Shown piece after piece: positions 59,166 through 64,000 of a stretch of 64,000 nt of DNA. This DNA is from Bacteroidaceae bacterium (GTDB lineage: Bacteria > Bacteroidota > Bacteroidia > Bacteroidales > Bacteroidaceae), in the NCBI GenBank assembly GCA_017615245.1, contig JAGAAL010000012.1, positions 1 to 64,000 on the forward strand, read 5' to 3'. Made by a program: the position numbers and the translations under genes. The notes under the pieces were generated by a model. The model was given only the letters and a program-made list of their open reading frames with translations, did no database searches and was not told the origin of the DNA. Numbering within the stretch: the stretch's first letter is position 1; every line of letters starts with the position of its first letter.

Positions 59166-60050
59166 ATGCAAGTAGCAAAACATAGACCCTCACCGATTAT
59201 CTCATCAGGTACCCGTAAGCGGATGATTGCTTTTGGTTGGTATGGCGGAAAATATTCTCACTTGGATTGGCTCTTGCCCTATCTTCCATCCTGCCATCAC
59301 TATTGTGAGCCTTTTGGAGGGTCGGGAGCCGTACTCATCAACAGAGAGCCATCGCCGGTTGAGACGTATAACGACCTGGATGGCGAGGTGGTCAATTTTT
59401 TTAGAGTGTTACGTAATGACTCTGACGAACTAATCAGACAAATCGCTCTCACACCTTTCTCTCGTGAAGAATTTGCCATTGCATGTGACATTGACACATC
59501 GTTATCCGACATGGAGCGAGCACGTCGTTTTTATGTCCGTGCCCGTCAGGTGCGAACAGGGTTGGCACAGAAAGCCTCTTTGGGACGTTGGGCAAATTGC
59601 AAAAACACATCTCGTTCAGGTATGTCGGGGGTTATCAGCCGCTGGATGGGAGGAGTCACACAATTGGAGGATATCGCCAATCGATTGCTTCGTGTTCAGA
59701 TTGAAAACCGACCCGCCATCGAGTTGATAAAGCTTTATGATGATGAGAAAACTCTGTTTTATTGTGACCCTCCTTATATTCATTCCACTCGTGGCGACAA
59801 TAAGGCGTATGGATTTGAAATGACAGATGAACAGCACATAGAGCTTGCTCAAGTACTAAACAATGTCAAAGGCAAAGTTGCTATTTCCAATTATAACTGT
59901 GAACTGATGGATAAATTGTATCCTGCGCCGAGATGGACTAAGGTTTATGCGCCAGAGAAGCAGATTAATTCCACACATGAACTCCGTCAGGAGGTCTTGT
60001 GGATGAACTATCCATTAAGTCAGGAATGCATCCAACAAACTCTGTTTTAA
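59166..60050 (+). CDS. DNA adenine methyltransferase (D12 class)
   Basis: A 294-residue N6-adenine methyltransferase of the D12/Dam class. It has motif I FGWYGGKYSH (about 23-32), EPFGGSGAVLINREP, DLDGEVVNFFRVLR and the catalytic DPPY (201-204, FYCDPPYIHSTR), then AISNYNCELMDKLYP. It should protect host DNA from the endonuclease encoded next (1 bp between stop and ATG). The recognition site cannot be read from sequence; D12 enzymes often act on GATC but others exist. ATG 59166 is preferred to the TTG at 59109, which lies on the promoter. Confidence 0.9.
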   Translation: MQVAKHRPSPIISSGTRKRMIAFGWYGGKYSHLDWLLPYLPSCHHYCEPFGGSGAVLINREPSPVETYNDLDGEVVNFFRVLRNDSDELIRQIALTPFSREEFAIACDIDTSLSDMERARRFYVRARQVRTGLAQKASLGRWANCKNTSRSGMSGVISRWMGGVTQLEDIANRLLRVQIENRPAIELIKLYDDEKTLFYCDPPYIHSTRGDNKAYGFEMTDEQHIELAQVLNNVKGKVAISNYNCELMDKLYPAPRWTKVYAPEKQINSTHELRQEVLWMNYPLSQECIQQTLF

Positions 60051-60051
60051 T

Positions 60052-61158
60052 ATGGAAAAGATATTAGAAAAAGCGTATCAACATGCTTCGAAACAGCCAA
60101 ATAAGCAGTTTGTGACCAACAGTAAGATGAATGCACTCATCGACTCTATATGTAAATGCGAAGGCAGCAAGGCTCCCATCCGATATTTAATGTCAGCGAT
60201 GCTAGCCAAGATTTACAACAAAAGCATTGATACCCGTCAACCATACCCAAAATTGGGCAACCGCTCGTTTGCTGGACGTACGATTGATGAAAACATTATT
60301 CAGCGGTTCATTCATCGGTATCAGTTACCATGCAATGATACAACAGCCTTTCTGACACCTGCTTTCCGTACTCTTGAGACAGCAATTACCAAGAGTTCTT
60401 TTGAGAAATGCCGCCCGGCATTTGTCTATAACAACATGATGGATATTTTGGATTATGTCGAGATGCATCCAACGACAGCCATAAGTATTCTGACTCAAAT
60501 CATCGCAGACTTGATTCTCATTAAACAAGCCACAGAGAACAGGGTCGCTCAATTGATTGAAGGGATATCATCAGATCAGGAATCAGCATTATCAAGTGAA
60601 GAGATTACCACACTGCTCCAACAGCATTTAAAATGCAGAGGGTCAAGCCGATTGCCTGTATTGATGGTGGTAGCTGCGTATCAAGCTGTACAACATCTGA
60701 CGAAAGAAAACCACAAGCCACTATTTGCCCACAACGCAGCAGACAGCCAAACTGGTGCCATTGGTGATATTGAAATCATGTTACAAGGTGACGACGCCAC
60801 AGTTACATGTTACGAAATGAAGAAGAAAAGGGTATCGACAGATGACATTTATGTATGCGTAGAGAAAATTGTAAAACTACCACAGAGACCCGATAATTAT
60901 ATTATCATAACAACAGAAAGAATTGACGAGGAAGTCAAAGAACTTGCGACGTCCTTTTATAACAAAATAGAAGTAGAAATAGCTGTGCTGGATTGTCTCG
61001 GTTTTATTAACCATTTCCTCCACTTCTTCCATCGCTACAGAACGTCGTTCTTAGATCATTACCAGCAATTAGTATTAGACGAACCAACGAGCGCAGTTTC
61101 CCAACCACTAAAGGAAGCCTTCCTTTCTCTTCGTCGAGTTGCTGAGATAAGAGAATGA
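60052..61158 (+). CDS. Type II restriction endonuclease, SacI-like
   Basis: A 368-residue protein resembling the SacI-type endonuclease family. A PD-(D/E)xK-like centre is GDIEI (Asp239) followed by CYEMKKKRVSTDD (Glu255-x-Lys257), the usual D...ExK spacing. The N-terminal two thirds are helical and presumably provide DNA recognition (NKQFVTNSKMNALIDSICKCEGSKAPIRYLMSAMLAKIYN, RSFAGRTIDE). It is cotranscribed with the methylase. Family assignment is from pattern memory; nuclease fold is more certain than the SacI label. Confidence 0.68.
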   Translation: MEKILEKAYQHASKQPNKQFVTNSKMNALIDSICKCEGSKAPIRYLMSAMLAKIYNKSIDTRQPYPKLGNRSFAGRTIDENIIQRFIHRYQLPCNDTTAFLTPAFRTLETAITKSSFEKCRPAFVYNNMMDILDYVEMHPTTAISILTQIIADLILIKQATENRVAQLIEGISSDQESALSSEEITTLLQQHLKCRGSSRLPVLMVVAAYQAVQHLTKENHKPLFAHNAADSQTGAIGDIEIMLQGDDATVTCYEMKKKRVSTDDIYVCVEKIVKLPQRPDNYIIITTERIDEEVKELATSFYNKIEVEIAVLDCLGFINHFLHFFHRYRTSFLDHYQQLVLDEPTSAVSQPLKEAFLSLRRVAEIRE

Positions 61159-61216
61159 AATGCCCCCTCAAGCACATCTCGTTCTTGGACAATAACGAAT
61201 AGTTCCCTTAACAACA

Positions 61217-61241
61217 CAAGCGGCGCCGATGGCGTCGCTTG
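61217..61241. terminator. Terminator-like hairpin after the RM operon
   Basis: CAAGCGGCGCC, loop GAT, GGCGTCGCTTG: an 11-bp stem with one G-U pair. It lies between the endonuclease gene and the converging short-chain dehydrogenase (stop 61251), and shares ACACAAGCGGC...CGCTTGGTGTAT with 9527-9553. Confidence 0.6.
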
Positions 61242-61250
61242 GTGTATATA

Positions 61251-61979
61251 TCATAGACTGACGAAATTGCGCCAGATGCAGTTGGGAATGAGGCGCCAGA
61301 GGGTGGTCATGAGTCGGTAGCGGGCATCGATGACTCTGACGTGGCGCTTGCGGTAGATGCTGCGGACGATGTCGCGTGCCACCGTTTCGGGGCGCATAAG
61401 CATGGGGTATTTGAAGTCTCCGCTCAATAGGGCGGTGTCGACGAATCCGGGGCGGATGTCTGTAATGTGGATGTTGAGGTGTCGTTGGTGTGCCTGTTGC
61501 TCTAATGCCTGAAGGTAGGTGGCTTGCAGGGCTTTGGTTGCTGAATATGCGGGTGCGGGACCGAGTCCTTTCGTTCCTGCGATGGAGGTGATGGCTGCGA
61601 TATGTCCTGTGCCTTGATGTGCGAAGTATCGGTAGGCTGTGCCTATCATTCTTGTGAATCCTACGGCATTGGTGTGCATCGTCTGCAGTTCGATGTCCGC
61701 ATCCAGAGTGCGGTTCTGTTTGCCGATGCCCGATGCGTGGAAGTACAAATCCATACCTCCTATCTTGTGGATGAGGGTCAGCAACTGTTCTCCGGCATTG
61801 GGGACTGTCACGTCGATGGTCTGCACCTCGACACGCTCGGGTGCCAATGCTTTCAGTTCCTGGAGCGGTTTCTCGCGACGTGCTGCCACTCCTAATGTCC
61901 AGCCGTCGGCGATGAGTAGCCGTGCTACCTCCATGCCGATACCGGAACTTGCACCTACGATGATTGCTTTCTTGTTCAT
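61251..61979 (-). CDS. Short-chain dehydrogenase/reductase
   Basis: A 242-residue SDR oxidoreductase. It shows the nucleotide-binding GASSGIGMEVARLL (about 8-21), the HASGIGKQNR strand in place of NNAG, the catalytic Ser in ITSIAGTKG and the YxxxK motif YSATKALQ. The substrate is unknown; NAD(P) dependence is likely. The frame continues upstream to 62063 but ATG 61979 fits the fold, and the extra part is the terminator of the preceding gene (61999-62031). It therefore probably has its own promoter or relies on readthrough. Confidence 0.87.
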   Translation of the reverse strand: MNKKAIIVGASSGIGMEVARLLIADGWTLGVAARREKPLQELKALAPERVEVQTIDVTVPNAGEQLLTLIHKIGGMDLYFHASGIGKQNRTLDADIELQTMHTNAVGFTRMIGTAYRYFAHQGTGHIAAITSIAGTKGLGPAPAYSATKALQATYLQALEQQAHQRHLNIHITDIRPGFVDTALLSGDFKYPMLMRPETVARDIVRSIYRKRHVRVIDARYRLMTTLWRLIPNCIWRNFVSL

Positions 61980-61998
61980 AGAAATAGAAGGGATGAGA

Positions 61999-62031
61999 AA
62001 AAGAGTTGAAACCCGAAGTTCCAACTCTTTT
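61999..62031 (-). terminator. Rho-independent terminator of the Cys-rich lipoprotein gene
   Basis: Minus strand: AAAAGAGTTG, inner stem closed by a TTCG-type loop, CAACTCTTTT, then more T. It lies about 20 bp after the lipoprotein stop (62053) and ends about 20 bp before the SDR start. Confidence 0.8.
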
Positions 62032-62052
62032 GTCTTAATCTGTTCGTTGTGA

Positions 62053-62262
62053 TTATTCTGCAACTACTTCTTCAACTGCTGCTGTGTCTGCTTCAGCCTC
62101 GCAAGTGCAAGGATCTTCCTCACACACGCATGAATCACACTTGCATGCACCACAACCTTCGCACTGGGTTGAATCGCATTCAGCTTTTTCTGTGTTACCA
62201 TTGACACAAGATGCGAATGAAATTGCAATAACTGCAACGAATGCTGCTAATAATTTCTTCAT
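62053..62262 (-). CDS. Small cysteine-rich lipoprotein
   Basis: A 69-residue protein with a lipoprotein signal (MKKLLAAFVAVIAISFASC, Cys about 19) followed by a short Cys-rich stretch, CDSTQCEGCGACKCDSCVCEEDPCTC, with nine Cys spaced CxxC/CxC, and an acidic Ala/Glu tail. The pattern resembles metal-binding or metallothionein-like peptides displayed on the outside of the cytoplasmic or outer membrane. No family is recognised. It has its own promoter (62348-62378) and a strong terminator (61999-62031). Confidence 0.75.
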   Translation of the reverse strand: MKKLLAAFVAVIAISFASCVNGNTEKAECDSTQCEGCGACKCDSCVCEEDPCTCEAEADTAAVEEVVAE

Positions 62263-62347
62263 TTTCTTTTCTCTTTTTGATTGTTAAACCTTAAATTACT
62301 AAACTCAATTTTTTTGTTTGAACTGTTTTGGTTTTCTAAAACCGCCG

Positions 62348-62378
62348 CAAAGATACGAAACATTTACTATTCGACAAT
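62348..62378 (-). promoter_or_regulatory. Promoter of the Cys-rich lipoprotein
   Basis: Minus-strand ATTG (62378-62375, three of four to TTTG), 19 bp, TATCTTTG (62355-62348). Leader about 83 nt. Confidence 0.55.
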
Positions 62379-62447
62379 TTACTTTTTACTATTTTTTTAC
62401 GTTTTTATATAAAAAAATTGTTTTTTTCCCAAAAATAGCATAATTTG

Positions 62448-64000
62448 CTACCTTTTTTGCCATAATTTGAAGTCCGAGAAGCTCACCCATGCGGAGTTGT
62501 CGCTATAGGTTGTCTGGAAGAGACCGACTCGGAGAGTCTTACCTTCGAACTGTGGAACGCGTACAGGACTTGCCGGCATATCGGTCCAGGTACGCCCGTC
62601 GCGTGAGGTGCGTGCATAGATGAGGTTACCTACGCGTTGCAGCTGCATGTAGGGGTCGTAGTCCCAACCTTGCTGGTTGTTGTACTGGGGACGTCCGCGG
62701 AAGATGGTGGTGAGCATGTTGCCGCAGTTGTAGGCAGGGAAGACACCGAGTTGTACCACTTGCTGGCGGTTGTCGCTCTCGGGCAGGATGACCATGAGGC
62801 CTCCTTCGTTGTAGGCTGGAGTATTGCGACGTGCTGACCCCATGAGGTCGGCCACACGTACCTGTACGATGAAATCTCCCTTCACTTCTTTGTAAATCAT
62901 AGGTCCGTTGGTGCGTGGGTTGCCGCTTGCGCTGAAGTCGGTACTTGCTGACGTGAGTTTAAGCACGCCATTCGCTGCCTCGTATTTCACCTTGTCGTTG
63001 GTGACATACTTGCCGTCCCACTCGCGGAAGGTCTTGAAATCGTCGGTAAAGATGTCGAATGCCTTGGGGTCGATGGTGACATGTTCATTAATCGTCAATG
63101 TACCGCCTTGCCCGCAGACATCGACGTAGATATGTTGGTCCTTCTTTCCGTCTATAGTCAGCATGACCGATGAATTGCTGGTAGAGCCGTTCTCTAGTCT
63201 TGAACGAGGAAGATTATTGGCTTCATTAGGATTACTTGTGGCGTAATAGTAATAATAAAGTTGACCAGAATGGAGTGGGGCACCTTCCTTATCAGTCACG
63301 GAGACTTTCACGAGGGTAGGTGTCAGTACTTCGGTCTTGACGGCTATATTATCCCAGTCAATCTCTATCTTGTCCTGAGTGTCGGACTTCTGCTGGTAAT
63401 CGGCAAGTACTGCATCTGAACGTAGGGCGCGGTCGTAAAGACGCAGGGAGTGGATGTATCCGCTGAAGGCATCCCCTCCTCGAGGGTCGGAGCCGATTGT
63501 GATAGGTCCTGAAGGACGGAGCATGATAAAGTTGTTCTTCTCGTGGATGAGACGTCCGTTGAGATAGAAACGCTGGAACCACCCGTCGTAGGTGACGGTC
63601 CAATGTTGCCATTTGCCTTCGCCTTGAGCCACTTCGTTGGGGAAGCCTGCACTCTCGAACGAACCTGCATGATCGATGATACCCGTCTCACGGTTCTTGC
63701 TGTGATTGAACTGGAAGGCGGTCAGGTCGCCACTTGAAGGAGTGACAGACGCGATACACTCGCTGGCACCTACGCTGGGGTTGAGCACCCATGCAGAGAT
63801 GGTGTAGGCAGCATTATAGGTGAAGTTGGCTGGGCAGTTGAACGAACTGGTGAGGTGTTGTTTGCCATCGAAATAGAAGGCATATTTGTTTTGTACAATC
63901 TCAAGCAGCAGCTCGTCATCGGAAGTGAAGACCCCTCCTGTGCGGTTTTGTACGGATTTCAGCACGAGGGCTTTCCCTTGCGCATAATCGTCGGCATTGA
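62448..64000 (-). CDS. LamG/DUF1349-type secreted protein (5' end outside window)
   Basis: The frame is open to the window edge, so only the C-terminal 517 residues are seen. Residues near the visible start contain a LamG-like/concanavalin domain (YAFYFDGKQHLTSSFNCPANFTYNAAYTISAWVLNPSV..., GKWQHWTVTYDGWFQRFYLNGRLIHEK, ITIGSDPRGGDAFSGYIHSLRLYDRAL). A middle beta-sandwich follows and then a DUF1349-like domain (MIYKEVKGDFIVQVRV, NEGGLMVILPE, YARTSRDGRTWTDM). The upstream part may carry an enzyme. Likely a surface or periplasmic carbohydrate-active protein; substrate unknown. The GTG at 63965 is not a real start. Confidence 0.75.
   Translation of the reverse strand, partial: NADDYAQGKALVLKSVQNRTGGVFTSDDELLLEIVQNKYAFYFDGKQHLTSSFNCPANFTYNAAYTISAWVLNPSVGASECIASVTPSSGDLTAFQFNHSKNRETGIIDHAGSFESAGFPNEVAQGEGKWQHWTVTYDGWFQRFYLNGRLIHEKNNFIMLRPSGPITIGSDPRGGDAFSGYIHSLRLYDRALRSDAVLADYQQKSDTQDKIEIDWDNIAVKTEVLTPTLVKVSVTDKEGAPLHSGQLYYYYYATSNPNEANNLPRSRLENGSTSNSSVMLTIDGKKDQHIYVDVCGQGGTLTINEHVTIDPKAFDIFTDDFKTFREWDGKYVTNDKVKYEAANGVLKLTSASTDFSASGNPRTNGPMIYKEVKGDFIVQVRVADLMGSARRNTPAYNEGGLMVILPESDNRQQVVQLGVFPAYNCGNMLTTIFRGRPQYNNQQGWDYDPYMQLQRVGNLIYARTSRDGRTWTDMPASPVRVPQFEGKTLRVGLFQTTYSDNSAWVSFSDFKLWQKR

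Noticed and set aside
63965..63965. GTG as start of the LamG/DUF1349 protein
   Set aside because: The frame continues without a stop to the window edge, so the GTG is internal and the real start lies outside.
1..64000. tRNA, rRNA genes or CRISPR arrays
   Set aside because: None of the expected cloverleaf ends, conserved rRNA segments or regular repeat-spacer arrays was seen on either strand by eye.

Overview
The window looks like a chromosomal segment of a Bacteroidales bacterium, most likely a Prevotella-type (Prevotellaceae) gut or oral species. This rests on three things: Bacteroidetes promoters (TTTG, about 20 bp, TAnnTTTG) in front of many genes; many Bacteroidetes-specific families (DUF5689, DUF3078, choice-of-anchor J lipoproteins, HU-HIG, VirE/DUF3987, four-helix-bundle suffix protein, secreted CotH proteins); and abundant short intergenic repeats. 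No tRNA, rRNA or CRISPR array was seen. Species-level assignment is inference.

0-9.5 kb: a MORN-repeat lipoprotein, an operon with a membrane protein, a winged-helix regulator and a polyferredoxin, the tRNA methyltransferase trmN6, KDG kinase, free-methionine-sulfoxide reductase, two small metal/zinc-type proteins, a decayed acyltransferase relic, a long leader with a small ORF, and a TonB-type outer-membrane protein. 9.7-20.9 kb: a giant secreted CotH-family protein in tandem with rsmI, a coiled-coil lipoprotein, then a minus-strand run (unknown protein, small coiled-coil protein, zapA, rny, Wzi-like protein, lipocalin-like lipoprotein). 21-24 kb: a four-helix-bundle protein and an AT-rich, repeat-rich stretch with one DUF4136-like lipoprotein and a decayed ORF.

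24-45.6 kb (almost all minus strand): 2H phosphoesterase and ABC-F ATPase; a surface operon (TonB-dependent receptor, DUF5689 lipoprotein, choice-of-anchor J lipoprotein); DUF3078 protein, BASS-type transporter, uvrB, LacI regulator and TPR sensor kinase; a second CotH protein; and a CapA-NlpC/P60 fusion. 45.8-52 kb: ppdK, the AmmeMemoRadiSam pair (a lipoprotein Memo-AMMECR1 fusion plus radical SAM enzyme), and a secreted C1 peptidase gene interrupted by one in-frame TAA.

52.4-61.2 kb is the accessory region: HU-HIG protein, VirE-N/DUF3987 primase-helicase-like protein, an AAA/DUF4143 ATPase, an unknown protein with a HIRAN-like N-terminus, and a two-gene restriction-modification system (D12-class adenine methylase plus SacI-like endonuclease). 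A 24-25 bp sequence occurs three times here: as a perfect inverted pair between the HIRAN-like gene and the methylase, and once inside the VirE/DUF3987 coding sequence. The window closes with a short-chain dehydrogenase, a tiny Cys-rich lipoprotein, and the 3' part of a LamG/DUF1349-type secreted protein.

Most unusual points: the shared inverted-repeat/coding motif in the accessory region; palindromic and short-period intergenic repeats that have entered reading frames (ABC-F linker, AMMECR1 domain) or supply start codons; the nonsense-interrupted peptidase; and two structurally similar terminator-like hairpins 50 kb apart.
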